Part shown: positions 21,401-34,987 of the stretch, piece after piece
Layout: every line of letters starts with the position of its first letter
Position numbering within the stretch: position 1 is the first letter of the stretch
NCBI GenBank assembly: GCA_025677815.1
Contig: JAIXMP010000003.1
Span: 62,001-126,000, forward strand
DNA from: Phascolomyces articulosus
Lineage: Eukaryota; Mucoromycota; Mucoromycetes; Mucorales; Lichtheimiaceae
Direction: 5' to 3'
Length of the DNA: 64,000 bases
Notes under the pieces: model-generated
What the model was told of the DNA's origin: nothing
The model's database searches: none
What the model saw: only the letters and a program-made list of their open reading frames with translations
Program-made: the position numbers and the translations under genes

Positions 21401-24400
21401 AGTTCACTTTCAGAAAAGACGGCTTGATGAGGACAGACAATTTCACCGAAAAAGACCAAGAACCAAACGATAAATGCACAAAGGAACAAAATAATCATAC
21501 AGAGTGCTACTTTTTCACGCCAAGCAATTCGAACATCTTTACGTTTCATACGACCACACCAGATCAAGAATTTCGATGGAATCCACCATGTGACAGCCCA
21601 AACGAAAAAGAGCCACCGTTTACGTGTGCCTGATTGTTGTGATTCATCTTCTTCGGTTTCATCCAAGTTTTCTTTTTCCATGACGGGAGGTCCTGTGGGT
21701 CGTAACATCATGTTGTTTTCGTGACCATAGGATTCAGAACCATACACAGAATCATCATGATCGCGATAACCACCAGGGCCGCCTCGACTCGATCCGTCTT
21801 GATAATAATATTCATCGTCGGAATAAAATGATCGTTGATCGTCTTGTTGAAATCGACCCACTGGAGGTGGTGGTAATCCGGCAGGACCGGTATGGCTCAT
21901 CATGTTAAAGTCAGAACCAGATTGTCGTGACATGTCGCGTTGTAATAAGGATTCTTCAGGATCATGACCATCTCGTGTCATTGGAGGTGTATCGTCATAC
22001 ATGAGTGAATCTTCATCCATGCCAGTAGCTGCTCCTGCAGCTGCTCCCACACTAGCGCCAGTAGCCATTTTGTTTGCATCTTTGTTGCGTCGTTGTTCAT
22101 CTTTTTCTAATACACGTAATTGGTCTTCTAATATACGCCATACTCCATCACCCAAAAAGATCTATTATTTATCAATCAATCAATCGAAGAATTATTATTA
22201 GAATTCGTTATTTATCAGTGTTTTTATTTTACCCATTTACTCATGTTTCCCTCTTTTCCAAAACAAAATAAAAATAAAAAAACGCCACCCTACCTTGGAA
22301 GATCCAATCACAGCATCAGATTGGGTCCAACTCATTTGTTGTGCGATAGATTCCACTTGGGCTCGTGGTAAACGACCTGGTTCACCATTCAAAACAGCAG
22401 CATAGCGTTCCAAAAATTCTTCATGTGTATAAGCAACACCATATTGAGCCACGGTTTGTTGGGTCACTTCTGATAAACCAAAAGCATCGACTTGTCTCGT
22501 CAAACAACGAGAATCCGCTTGAGCAGGTGTTTGCGCCTCATTGGGACGAACACAAAACACAGTCCATACTTTAGCATCTTGTAAAGTACCCAAAAGATCA
22601 TCCATATTGGCTTGCAAATTACCCAAGACACTTCCGCCTTCCGCAGCTTCTTCTCTTTGTTGCTGTTGTTGTTGTTTAGCAGTACGTCGTTGACTTTGAC
22701 GCATGGAAGGTTGACGCATGGGTTTTTGTTGAGCAGAGACCACCGCATCTTGATCTTTGGGATGGCTTTGTGTTGCCAAATTCTTGTCCCACAATTCCAC
22801 CAAAAAGGCGTTCCACGAAGCAGGCATACCCGCACCTCCTCTGAAAAGAGATACAAAATCGACTGAAACTTGATCACTGTTGGCTTCCAAAAATCCATTG
22901 GGATCATACGTGACCTTGGCTTGGAAATGTTGAATAGCAAATTGACGCTGTTGACTTCCGGGAGCATTGGAGGAAGAGAAATAAGGACTGTTGCCATTGT
23001 ATTTAATTAAAGAATCGACCAAATCAGCATCTGTTAATTGCTTTTTGCCCTTACGAACGTTTTCGGACATACTGTGGACGAGGGAGCACACGCCACGTGA
23101 TGGACGGTAAAGCAAGTCGTAGACATTGGCAGCCTGGTAGCGTGGTGTGACATGTGGGACCGTTGTAATGCCTTCTTGGTCGTACACATCCGTTGCAAAG
23201 ATTTGACTGGTCATAAATCCGTGAATACGTTCCGCCGCTAAATTGACAACTAATGAATGGAATTTCGATGCTTGTTGTTGTTGTGATGCATGATAACCTG
23301 GTAAATCCACCACACCAATAAAACTATTAAACTTGTCGGCACATAACTTGCTATTGATCCGTTCCACAATCCATGCAAATAAAAGAGAATATAAGGTACG
23401 TGCCAATTCATCTCGTTGTAAAGAGGCTTGTTCTGCATTCAAAATCAATGTAGTAACATCTTTACGAATCATGGCTGTCTTGAACACCAAGACATTTTCC
23501 AAAGCACGAGGGTCCACACCCAAAAAATCAGCAACCAAGTCCAAAATATCAGTATTCTTGACAATGGCAGCATCTTGATTATTGACGCTACCTCCTGGGT
23601 CAACAAAATTCAAGTTACCCAAGTGTAAAATAGCTGCCAACAATTGTAAAATACGTTGAATATGTTCACGACGGAAACCTGCCAATTTTAATGCTGATTT
23701 TAAATCAATCAAGTTATCTTGTTGTTGTGTTTGATATTGCCGTTGTAAGTTGTTGCGTAAATAATGGAAATCAGTCGCTTGCTGTTGACCTAATTGAAGT
23801 TGCTGTCGTTCGTCAGGTGTAGCTCCACGAATAAAATGATGAAAAACTTGAAATTGAGCATCGGTGGTGGAAGTCAATCGTGATTTTTCAAGGTAGTAAT
23901 GAATGGTTTTGGCGCCTACCATACGACCACGTTCACTGAATTGAATTTCGGCATAATAACCATAACGTGAAGCATCTTTATTTTGTTGTGTGGATGCGCT
24001 ACCAAAGCAATCTAAAATGGCTTGTGAATGGACCAGTTGAGCTTGAACCTTGGTTTCCTTTTTATGGCTGCTCAGTCGTACCAAATGGCGGATAATCAAA
24101 TTTCGGATCTGGGTCTTGCCACTCCCCGATTCTCCACTGTCATACCATTCATGAGAAGAAAACAACAATCCACAAGTTAGAGTTTTTTAAACAAGTATTT
24201 TCCAAGCCAAAAAGTGATTTGTTTATTATTTGTTATTGTTGTTTTCTACTTGTCTTTATTTTATAATAATAATAATAAAAATAAAAATCGCACTTACACC
24301 ACTAAAATGCCTTGATCATTACCCGTACGACGCATATAAAAATAAGCTCGATTTACAAGTTCGAAAATATGTGGCTGTTGTGATTGTTGTTGTTGAGCAG

Positions 24401-24629
24401 CAGCGGCTGCTGTGTCTTTGTAAGCTGCGACATATTCAAGGCCGGTTTGATCATCGTTTAAAGCTAAAGGTTTATATGGATTGATAGCGACCAGTTGATG
24501 CGCGCCTAGACGGGTATATATTTGATAGGTTTCATATCGTGCACGTAGGCATCCTACTATCGTATCATCATTCACATTGGAAAGTGTCGTCAGATCGGTC
24601 GTCTTGACGTCTCGTTTTTGTTTACCCAT
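18460..24629 (-). CDS. Chitin synthase with N-terminal myosin motor domain (class V/VII type), 1958 aa
   Basis: Three exons, 24629-24298, 24136-22294 and 22161-18460 (5877 nt in frame). The myosin-like motor (about residues 1-760) has the P-loop GESGSGKTQ at residues 112-120, split from exon 1 by intron 1. It ends in SSKIFLGDGVWRILE across intron 2. Next come a low-complexity linker, a transmembrane pair, a cytochrome-b5-like domain (YTEKEKAYVAIRGEVFDLTN), more membrane segments and the GT2 chitin synthase domain. Catalytic markers are VDADTEV near residue 1421, LPGCFTMYR, GEDRYLTTLL and QRRRWINS (QxxRW, about 1574-1578). Three to four C-terminal membrane helices follow, then a Ser/Met/Gln-rich linker and a C-terminal DEK_C domain (SNEDILAEVKRILASADL). 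The enzyme polymerises UDP-GlcNAc into chitin at the plasma membrane of growing tips. The motor aids exocytic delivery. The gene appears intact. Confidence 0.96.
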
Positions 24630-25569
24630 AGTGATGTTATTATTATTAGTAATGTTGTCTGGATATTATGTTTTTATATGAACATAAAGAGGTATGGAAT
24701 AATATGATAATAGATAGAATGCCAAAAATATATATATGTATATATATGGGTATTGTTATGAAGAATGCTTCTCTATTTCTTTTTCTCTTTTTAAAGTTGG
24801 ACGGGGATGGGTGAAATGAGGAGCGCTTGTCTATTTAAGTGCCTGTTTCTTCAATATTATATTAAAAAAACAGAATAGAACGGTGAAGATGGGTGAGGTG
24901 TGAGGTGTATCTATGAAGAAAAAGAAAAAGGGAAGAAGAAGAAAGAAAGAGAGAAAAAAAAGGGGGGACACGAAGAAGAAGAAGAAGAAAAGTAAAAAAA
25001 AAAAAAAAGAGAGAGATCCAAATGTGTTTTATTTTGGGGGGCGCGGAAGACTAAAGAAAAAAGGTTTATTTTTTGATACCCAAGCTACATATTTGGGTGA
25101 TTGAACAAGCAAAAGCCAAAAAGAAGGGCCTATTTATCCCCAAGTTCCGCAGAGAATATATAAAAAGTCCCAGCTTTTTAAAAGATAAAAATAGCATGTG
25201 TAACAACAACGAATCCCATTGATTGCTTTTATGTTAATTCCATTTGGGCTGGATTTCTATTTAAAAAAAGAAGCATCACACCACTCGCTGTATATGATAA
25301 TTGCTAACGAAGCCCATCATCCATCGTTCAAAAAAAGATGTGCACGCGTTTCTTCTTTATTGTTATATATTTAGTTATATATCATTAATTAACTTGAGCC
25401 CAGGGGTAAAATCTTTTTTTGGATAGATGATATATTTTAGTACAACTCCTCCTTTTGATTTATTATATAAACTAAAAAAATAGTATTATATTTTTCCAAG
25501 GACAATGACAATGCCAACAATGGTGTTCAATGTCTAAATCATGAGAGAATGAATTCCCTCCCACCCCCA
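24630..25569. other. Upstream region of chitin synthase gene
   Basis: Long purine-rich tracts at about 24913-25015 and AT-rich DNA. No coding frame with family features. Presumed promoter and 5' UTR of the chitin synthase. Confidence 0.4.
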
Positions 25570-25785
25570 ATCAGTTGGCGGAATCATGTCTAGCAACCAC
25601 ATATATATCACCGAGTTACCATAGCAACCACATGTCTATCATAGAGTTACCATAGTAACAAATTGCAGCAACAGCAGCAGTAGTAGTAGTTGTTGTTGTT
25701 GTCATAGCAACAAATTACCATAGCAACGGCATGACAATTTGTTGCTATAGTAATAAAAAAGGGTTTCCTCTGTTACCATAGCAGC
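25567..25785. promoter_or_regulatory. Cluster of RFX-type X-box motifs with CCAAT box
   Basis: Six 14-mers fit the X-box half-site pattern GTTRYC-AT-RGYAAC with at most a base or two of change: GTTACCATAGCAAC (25615-25628), GTTACCATAGTAAC (25646-25659), GTTGTCATAGCAAC (25698-25711), ATTACCATAGCAAC (25714-25727), GTTGCTATAGTAAT (25741-25754) and GTTACCATAGCAGC (25772-25785). A CCAAT box lies at 25567-25573. RFX proteins (fungal Crt1/Rfx1/Sak1) bind such sites as dimers. The cluster is about 1.0-1.15 kb upstream of the chitin synthase ATG, the nearest gene 3' of it on the minus strand. Confidence 0.7.
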
Positions 25786-27335
25786 AACAGGGCACTCTTA
25801 CTTTTTATATTGGCGGGAAGAAAGAAAAGAATACCATATTATATGTATTAAACAGCATGCAAATTGTCACTTTTCTTGGTTCTCTGTTATAATAATTGCT
25901 GGCATTAAAGATGATAGTTTTATGAGCCGCTCACTTGCCTTTTTTTGAAACGATGATCTTTTTTTTTGGTTTTAGATTTTTTTGTTCCAATAAAAAAAAG
26001 TAATTCGTTGTTTGTGTTTGTTGTGTTACTGAAAAACTGAGTAGAATCTCTCTTTCATGGTAAATTGAGTCATTTATATATCATTTGGTTGTTACACATT
26101 TTTATCTTGTTGACTTTTTTTACGGCCGGAAACGATGCTTCTTTTTTGCTCGATGACGAATAGTCAAGTCAAAAGTAAAATGCATGTATGAAAAAAAAGA
26201 AGTTCGATATTACATGTAATAAATATAAATGCAGTTATTTTTTATAATGAAATATGGTGATGAAGATGCATGCATATGAGATGATGAATCAAAATAAGAT
26301 AAGCACCTCTATTTTTGATCTTGTGCAGAAAAATGCGTAGAATCAATCCATTTACGTTTATATATTGCTTAAAAAATGATAAAGAGAAAAGATATATATT
26401 CATTCATCATTGTTCAATCTATATACCTATTAGATAAGTATACAACAAGTTTTACATAATTAAATTTTCGTGTATTTAGTATTGTGCCAATTTCTTGGTA
26501 AATAGATATTTATAGAGAGATCTATTTGATGAATAACTATGGACAATCAAATATATCACTATTGAACTCGATCAAAAGTATCACCATTATTAACAAGCGG
26601 ATACTCTTCCCCTCACTTGATGATGTCTATCAGTCAAGAATGGATGGACCGGATCAAAATGTCCTGTTTATTTTCTTGTATAAATTGTCACACCTACCAG
26701 ATTTATTCAAACATATTAGGTAACCTGTTATTGTTGCAAATACCTGGTATTTCTTTTATGGATTCATTGTTGAGTATAGAAGGATGCTACGGTTGTAGAA
26801 GAAGAACAGGATAGACAATTACAAAAGGGGTTTTCATACCAATGTTTTTGAAAACCATAGAATTATAAAATAAGATAGAATATATAAAAATAACAATTAT
26901 ATAAATAGCAGCATCTGATCTCGATTTTTTATTTTTTGACACTTTTCCACCTTTTTTTTGTATAATAAAAAAACGTGTCAACTCTTTTGTCTTTTAATAA
27001 ATGTATGCATTATCCTCATTATGATCGAGTATTAATCATCATATTCATCCAATAAAAAGTAACATCTTTAGTAATAATAATAATAATAATAATAATAAAG
27101 AAAGAGGGTTTGAGTATGTAAGAGTGTATGTGCGCGTGCATAAAATACATTATATATCATCACCCTTGCCCTCGTTAAACAATTAACACTTTATTTCAGG
27201 AGTAAAAAACTGAGTCTATATATTTTATTTAAATAAGATGTTCTATAGTACAAAACGACCTTTATTTGATTTGTAATATTTCTATATTGGTAAGATGCCA
27301 AATAGTCACAGTTGTATAGTACGTAAATAATATTA
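25786..27335. other. Intergenic
   Basis: AT-rich, with a TAA microsatellite at about 27074-27100. Short open frames at 26526-26815 show no motif and are not called. Confidence 0.4.
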
Positions 27336-28593
27336 TTATGGAAGAGTATTAGTGTTGCAACAATGACCTGCATTGTTATTACTAATAGTAGAAGAGGGAA
27401 AAATAACGCGATCTTTCCCTTTTCGTGTTCCTGGTGATGGAGTGGAATGACTTGTAGGAAGTACACAAGCAGATGTTGAACGTCGAATGTCGTGTGGCGG
27501 TGAATGAATAGGACAATGAGATCCATGGTGATGTGGATGATGGTGATGATAAGAATGACATGAACGCTGAGGATACATAATGGGGGGTGTAATACCACAA
27601 CAACTATGATGAAAATAATGGATTTGTTGAGATGGCAATAATGACGTACAATGATGATGGTGATGATGGTAATGAATGTGCATATATTGTGAATGAGAAG
27701 AGTTGTGGTCGTGATGATGGTGATGTGGACAATGATGGTGGTGATGGCAGTGAGGATGATCTGATTGTTGTTGGTGCTTATTTGGATTATTATTAGTATT
27801 ATCTTTTGGAGTAGTGGTAGTGTTTACATGATGATGGTGGTGATTGTGATGTTGACATGAGTTACAAATAGGGTGATGATGCTGATTTTGGTAATGACAA
27901 TTATACATAGAATTTTTGTCGTTATGAAAAGAAGGATCGTTGGGATAGTGATGACGATGATGACCGTGAAGATGGGGATGATGTCCACAAATGGGATGTT
28001 CTATAGGAGTATTTATTGTATTGGTGGATTTATCATGACCCCGACGGTATTTTGAATTATGACTATTATTATCTACAACCACTTGTTCCAAATCTTCTTC
28101 TTCTGTGTCTGGTGGTGGAGTTGGAGGTAAATGCACCTGCAATGTACGTCCAGGATGCAGCAAGTCGCATTTTTGTGTTGCACTGCTTTGCATTTTTTGT
28201 TGTTGCTGCAGCTGGCGTAGCGGTACGGAGGATTCGGCGTCTGTACTAGTAGTAGTAGTAGTGGTAGTAATAGAAGAAGGTTCATTGATAATAGGAATTT
28301 GACGGATACCACCACCAGTAGTTGTTGTCCCTGGTACAGATCGTGATCGTCTCGATGCTTGTTCCTTTTGTAATTGTTGTTGCTGTTGTGCTGCAATGGG
28401 TAAAATATCCGACTATTTGATTATATTTCATTAAAAAAAATAAGTGAGAGGAATATGAGTATTACTGTTTAGTTAAGTAGAATAAATAAATAGACATAGA
28501 ACTTAAAGTTCATTTATTTGTTATTTTTTCATATTAATACAATTATACGTTTTATATATTATGTATTAAAAAACATACCTGTGAATTATATCG

Positions 28594-28681
<88 letters not shown>

Positions 28682-29394
28682 AGATGACTCTTTCCGACGT
28701 TTGGATCAACTTGTTGCTGATGTTGTTGTTGCCATATATCCGCGCGGATCGTTGTAAAAGGTGTCAATCTATTATTAGAAGATTCAGGGTTTGAGGAACA
28801 GTATGTTGGTCGTTGCTGTTGCAGGTGATGGCGGTTATTGGCTTCCATATACTTTTGCGCCAAGAACCCTTTATGATGATGATGAGCATCTGCCGTAGAA
28901 GTAGTGTTTTTGCTCTTTCTATTGTTATTGTTGATAATATTTTTTCTAGGTAAAATGTCACTTTTGGTGGCAACAGGGGTTGGTTTTGTGGTAATAGTAG
29001 TTGAACTAGGAGTCGTTGTAGAATGAAAAGTCATTGTCGATATAGAAGTCGATGTACGTGGTACAGGCATCATTCCATCACCCAATCTCTCCTCAATCAT
29101 ATCATCAGGATGTAGTTCATTGAAAATATCATCCATTAAACTTCCTTTTTCTCCAATAATGGCTTTAAACGCGCTACTACTAAAAAAATCTCGACTGATT
29201 GTCTTTTGTTGTCTCCTATGATGATGATTATTCTTATAATTTTCTTTTAATGGATGGTGGTGGTGATGACCTTCAGGTAGCGTAGTAGTAGATAAAATTT
29301 CGATTCGCCCCGATGTTGAAGTGGATGAATTGGATGAAGAGCTCATTGTTGCAGTGGATGGTTTGTCCTTTCGCGAAAAACGCAATAAACCCAT
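27336..29394 (-). CDS. His/Asn-rich low-complexity protein, unknown function, 630 aa
   Basis: Two exons, 29394-28579 (ATG in MGLLRFSRKDK) and 28412-27336, joined in phase 0 (SQ then SDILPIAAQQ). The start follows an AT-rich leader. The N-terminal half is Ser/Thr-rich with one ordered-looking stretch, KAIIGEKGSLMDDIFNEL (about residues 75-95). It also has a run of about 27 Asn encoded by a TTA/AAT repeat just before the intron. The C-terminal half is exceptionally His-rich, with repeated CHHHH, HHHHHD and PHHHG patterns and scattered Cys (GHHPHLHGHH, CPHHHHHDH). This suggests metal binding, but no known fold is seen. It then ends in a basic Ser/Thr-Pro stretch (STPSPGTRKGK). No homologue recognised. 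The frame is long and spliced, which supports a real gene. Confidence 0.6.
28595..28678. repeat. (TTA)n microsatellite encoding an Asn run
   Basis: About 28 uninterrupted TTA units (AAT on the coding strand) inside the coding sequence of the His/Asn-rich gene. Its length is a multiple of three, so it is likely length-polymorphic between strains. Confidence 0.9.
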
Positions 29395-30360
29395 CGTTTC
29401 AATATAATAAAATAAAAAGAAAAAAATAGGGAAAAAAAGTTTAAAAATGGAGAGAAAGAAGAAGAAAAAAAGAAAAAATGCATGTCGATGCATTAATTAT
29501 AACCCGCCCCACCCACTCATAATAATAATAATAATAATAATAAGCCTGTCTACGTGCTTCTCTATAAATTGCAATAAAGCAGGAAATCCCTTTTTCTTTC
29601 TTCGTATCGCTTTGAATAGTCCATCCACCTCCTTCCTCCTTCTTTGCTCTTTTTTTCTTCAGTTCGTCAATATATATATATATATATATACTATACCCAG
29701 AGTGTTAGTTTGGGTGGCTGCATTAGAGTGCTGCACGTTGCTGAATGAACCAGGAGATTTGCATATATCATATAATAGTTATTTGACAATAAGAAAGAGC
29801 ATGCTACTGAAAAAAAAATAGTTTATAAAAAATAAGATTGAATGGATGGATAGATGATGAATACTGATATTGAACCCCTTTCAGTTTAACTCCTCTATAT
29901 ACCTCTCCTTCCCATTTATTATTATTTATTATCATCTCTCTTCGCCCCCTTATAATCATAAATACTGCTCCTAATGACAAGCTCATGGCCTAACTACTCT
30001 TTTTAAATAAAATCGTTGTCTTTCTATATTTTAATGGCGCTCATCCACATTATAACTCCTTCTCTTGTCCATTTCACACTCCTTACTGCATTCAATATGT
30101 ATAAGAGATATATTATTATTGAAACAATGAATAGTAGTCTAATCATTTTCCACTAATATATAAAATGTAATATACTTTCTTAATTTCATCATGCACAAAA
30201 TATAAGATATATTTATATAAATGACAGAAATTTTTACTAACAACTAGGTACTAACTGATTGATTTGATAAATATATAACTAATACTGCTAAAAAAAACAA
30301 TAGAAAAGATAATAGAAAGGGCTATTTTTTAGACTAATATATTGAGAGACTAGTCTAAAT
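29395..30360. other. Intergenic
   Basis: Contains a TAA repeat at about 29520-29542 and a TA run at about 29671-29691. No gene recognised. It separates the 5' end of the His/Asn-rich gene from the 3' end of the eIF5 gene. Confidence 0.45.
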
Positions 30361-31799
30361 TTAATCAGATTCTTCTTCAGAGGATTCTTCTTCGGCATTA
30401 GCCACCCATTCCAGAAAAGGTTTAGCAGCTTTCTTGACTTCCTTAGAAACTTCCTTGTCCACATAACGCTTGGAAGGTTTTTCACCCCACTTGAGATAAA
30501 CATCATCTTCAATCAATTCGGTATCATACAACTTCATCAAGATGGTAGGCACCTTCTTTAACAATGTATCCTTGTGTTCCAAACCCACCAAACGTTCAAT
30601 ACCACCAAGCACGGCTTTTTGATGTTTTTCACCCGTTACGAACTTTTCCAAAAGTTTTTCACGTCGGGTAATTTGCGCAACAATATCTTCATCAAAGATA
30701 CACTGAATCAAGACTTGACAAGCCTTGTATTTGCCAAGAACACCTAATTCTTCAGCTTGTTCAATAATATCTTGGTCACTAGGATCTTCTTGGGCTTCAA
30801 GCCAGACACCAAATTGTTCATACTTGTTGGCATCTTCATCCTCTTCACCATCACCACCCATCACACCAGTGACCGTCAATTCCTTAAGACGAGCAGCCAC
30901 GGCTTCTTCACTGGTATCTTCCGACCAATCTTCTTGAGCCAGTTTGCTTTCAAGTTTAAGGCCAGCGGCTTCCTTGTTGATACGTTGAGTGATGAGATCA
31001 TCATCCGAACCAGCCACATCATCATTATCTTCTTGAACAGGTGATTCAGGCATGCCTTCTTCATTGGTGCCATTGGCTTGGGCAGTAGCTGCTTTGCGTT
31101 GTTTACGTTGCTTTTTAGATTCGGCTGCAGGTGGGTTCTTCACAATAAATGCTGCCAATTTATGACGGTTGTCACCCAATTTGCGTGCACCACAAGCCTT
31201 ACAATCCATATGAATGACATCACCCTTAATGACCTAGATATGTTTCATCGGATGTTAGTTTTCTTCTCTTCTTTCTATCTCTCATTCTCTCTATTTTTCC
31301 TTCTCTCTCCTTTTTTTTCCTCAAAAAGTAACTTACAAAGTCAGTTTCTGGGTTTTGACAAGCAGGACACAAGACAAACTTGGAAATAAAACCATCCAAA
31401 ATCGTTTGGAGCTTTTCAGCATCGTGTTCACCGTTTACGATGTAGCGTTCATTTTTATCATCACATTTGACCTGTGCACCTAATTCGAATCCAAAAAATT
31501 TGGTAGGATACGATGGTGGTCGGGACAATGCGCGAGCGATTTCTGCCATGTTGGGAATAACAGTTTTTATACCATTACCTCTACCTTCAACCTATTTAAA
31601 AAAAATATGAGTCATTTTTTTTTTTGAATCTGTTTCTTTCTTTCTCCCAGTTGAGCTCCAAAAAAACATCATGCTATTTTTCACATACACACACACACAC
31701 TTATGGTTATTTTCTTATTTTTACCTTTGAAATAAGGCGAGGCATCTTGTACCGATAAAAAGAATCTTTGACGTCACGTCTAACGTTGATGGCTGCCAT
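30361..31799 (-). CDS. TIF5: Translation initiation factor eIF5, 400 aa
   Basis: Three exons, 31799-31725, 31591-31337 and 31233-30361, all GT-AG and in frame. The N-terminus [20 protein letters not shown], with the Arg that acts as GAP finger for eIF2-GTP, is typical of eIF5. [15 protein letters not shown] and the zinc-binding region follow, with the two CxxC pairs LCPAC and DCKAC. After a charged linker comes the C-terminal HEAT-type W2 domain, ending in [18 protein letters not shown] with the acidic/aromatic box that binds eIF2-beta and eIF3. The length is close to yeast Tif5 (405 aa). eIF5 promotes GTP hydrolysis on eIF2 at start-codon recognition. Intact. Confidence 0.96.
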
Positions 31800-34700
31800 G
31801 GTTGCTTTTTAAAAAGAAATGGGGGAGAAAATGGAATAAAAAATTGTGGGAAAATTAAAAAGAGAAAAAGATTGAATAAAATGTTTAAAAACAACGAAAT
31901 GTGTTTAGGAAATGGTGTAAAAGGCCTTCTTTTTAACTTTGAGAAAGTGGTGTAAATGATACTGCTCTATACTGTCTTGCTGCTGCTGCTGGGAATATTC
32001 GTTCCAGTCCAGTGATGAACAAAACATGAACAAGTGGGAGAGATTGTTGTTTGTTGAAGATTGGGTGTAATTGCGAAAGAGCAGTTTGACCAGAGAAGAA
32101 AAGGGGAGAGGAAAAAGAGTTTAATGGAGAGAGAAGTAGAGAGAAATAAAGAGGAAAGTGAAAAGATTTATGAAAAAAAAAAAAAAAAATGAGATTAGAA
32201 AAAGAAAATTAATCCAAAAGAGATTACGAAAGAAAGAAAAAGAAGAAAAAAAAAACAAGAAAAAAAAAACCGTCGCCTTAAAAAAATATTTTTCCTAACG
32301 ACTGCCTTGTACACAACGACTGCGGAAATCAGGAAAAACATTTTTACCGTTTTGAAAATGATCAAATTGGTTAGTTGGTGAAACCTTGATACAAAAGGAT
32401 TGTCAGTGATCTTTTTTTACATGTAACATTTTTCACATAGTTGATAAATATATTTTCTCCTGATCTAAAGTAAATGCAACTAGTATTGAGAAAGATGTAA
32501 AGGATGATATTATAATAGTAATAGTTGGATGGACGATACTATAAAAAAAAGGATAGATAGGAAAGTTTTTTCTTTGGCAGATAAAACCTTGATAGATATA
32601 GTAATCTGATATTTCAAAGCAGTAGGAAATGAATCGTCCTAGGAGGACGCATGGTAAGCTGTTACTGGTATTGACCCAAATGATTATAGTAAATTGACTA
32701 GGTCGTGCATCAACGTTATTTAATTCCTGTTGTGATAGCCAGTATTTGCTATTATATCAGATAATCCAAATACAGAATATATCATATTATTCTATCGAAT
32801 GTTTCTTGATTGAAAAAACATGGCACACATCAACTTAAATGAGCGAGGGTTTACCAATCAAAATATATTGAACCTGTGATTTATTATGTGTTATTTTACA
32901 ACGACAAAGAAACCTAATGATGAAAGAATCATATCCAATAATTTAACGATACTGATTACTATATATATAACAAATAGAAATCAGTTGTAAGATGTAACTA
33001 TTTATTTGTTTATATGAAATCCTTCTATTTATATTCTTGAGACAACGATTACGTTTTCAATAATCTATACTTTTTTTTAATTGTATGGTAATGATGATAT
33101 CCGTGTGGAGTAAAATATGTGATTTGTCAACCTATATTACATATAGTTCTTCTTTTTCGGCTTTGATGTTTTCCCGTTTTAGTACATATAAATAGAAACA
33201 TGGTTTTGAGTTTCCAAGATAAAGGTAATCTTCACTTAATGACGACCTCAGAATGGATAGTCAGAATAATTTCCCCATTTTATGTACATTTCCGTCATGA
33301 CGTTTATATCCATTTGATGATGATACCACCCAATGTTATCTTGAAAGGTATGAGTCCATATATGGATTTGACTTGTTTTCATGACTAATATATGACATCA
33401 AACATGGGAGGAGAAATACATTCTCATCATCACATTTCCCTACTATTTTATACAACTCGCTGTTTTTATTGGTGTAAGAAATAAAGGCTGAGTAATGGAT
33501 TAGAATGCCTTCAAATCTATTTGGATATGATTTTATAAAACTAAATATACAAATTGATTTTATTTGAAGCATGTTTATTTTTCAGCCCACTCATGCTCAT
33601 TTACATTAGATACTTGTGTATACATAAGTTTGAACTGTTTTTCATTATATACTAAAGCCAAGGAATAAATATAGAGGAGTGCTTTTCTTAGCTAAAGACA
33701 ATGATGATGGTCGTAAACCATCTAGTATTCTTAAATGCTATACTAGCTATTCATGCAAGATGGATATAATAGCAACAATTTCTAAAGTAACTTTGAGAAT
33801 CTTCTAGGCAATAATCACAGTAACGAATAACTTTCTAGTTGATACGTATTGCGCTTATGAAAAATAAAAGTATTGAGAAACCTATCAGTAATAAGATGAG
33901 TTATATCACCTAACGGTCTTTGACTAAAGAGAGATCAATTACTTGGACAACCCACTAGTCAATTATTATGTGGAGCCGATTGCATCAACTTGCTGCGGCT
34001 TCACTTTTGCATAAACGAACTGTTACCCTATCCATATCCAAATTGGAATAATGCTGGATATAATAAAAATAGATAAATAGCATAATACATATCCAAACGG
34101 CACAATTCCCGGTGTGGATTGCATGGCATGCATCATTGAAATTCTAATCATGCTAAAATGGTTAAAAAAAACAAAATGCCAAGTAAAATAAAAGGGTGTC
34201 GGCTATTCTTTAAATTTTTTTTTCGTATCACGCGGGCAAGGAACAAGGTTCATCGTCGTCAAATGGATAATAAGAATGAAAATCTGGCAAGTTATTGTTT
34301 TCCACCCAATCAAATTGTAACATGCTAATAACATTGTTATTGTATTATTTATTGATAGTAAACACATTATTAAGAAGAGAAAGAGAAAATCCTACATCAT
34401 TATTTCAGAGTTTTTTTTTTTTTTTTTTTAGCCCCGCGTGACTCTATGCAGTGCTACCCAAAAAAAGTGAATGACAATGATGTGAAGTATAATATTGTAT
34501 ATAAATATGCGACATGAAATCTGCAACAATTAATTGGATATTTGTATATATATATATGAAAAAATAGGCGAGCTTTTTTTATATAGGATATACATAATAA
34601 TTTACTGCGTATAAATTCTTAGTCATTTCATATCATATGTTTTAGGGAGGAGAGTGTGTGTTGTTTTGTTATATAAAAGAAATTTTCGTTTTATAATGAT

Positions 34701-34953
34701 GAAAATAGGGTTTGTTGTTTTCAATACAGACGATAGGATATACTGCACAAGGATAAAGCTGGCATGCGCGGAATTTGTAAGGCTGTTGGGCGTAAAAATG
34801 TGTGAGCGTGTGTGTGCTTGATCACGCATTAAAATGCATACAGAAGAGCGAGAGGACTTTAATCCTCGGTGAGAGAATCTTTTTTGTCACGCAAAATGAA
34901 ACCAGTTGACCCATCATAAGAGTCATTTTCTTGATTGAACTTCCTTTTGGCTA

Positions 34954-34987
<34 letters not shown>

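Noticed and set aside
22155..24168. Separate myosin-like gene next to the chitin synthase gene
   Set aside because: The GT-AG intron at 22293-22162 joins SSK to IFLGDGVWRILE in frame, giving the known myosin-chitin synthase fusion.
26526..26814. Possible small gene downstream of the X-box cluster
   Set aside because: Two overlapping short frames with no motif, no good start context and no splice support.
27873..28302. Met/Ile-rich and Val-rich plus-strand frames
   Set aside because: Antisense of the His-rich coding region (CAT/CAC codons read as ATG/GTG).
28595..28678. TTA array as a CRISPR or minisatellite
   Set aside because: It is a pure trinucleotide repeat in frame within an exon.
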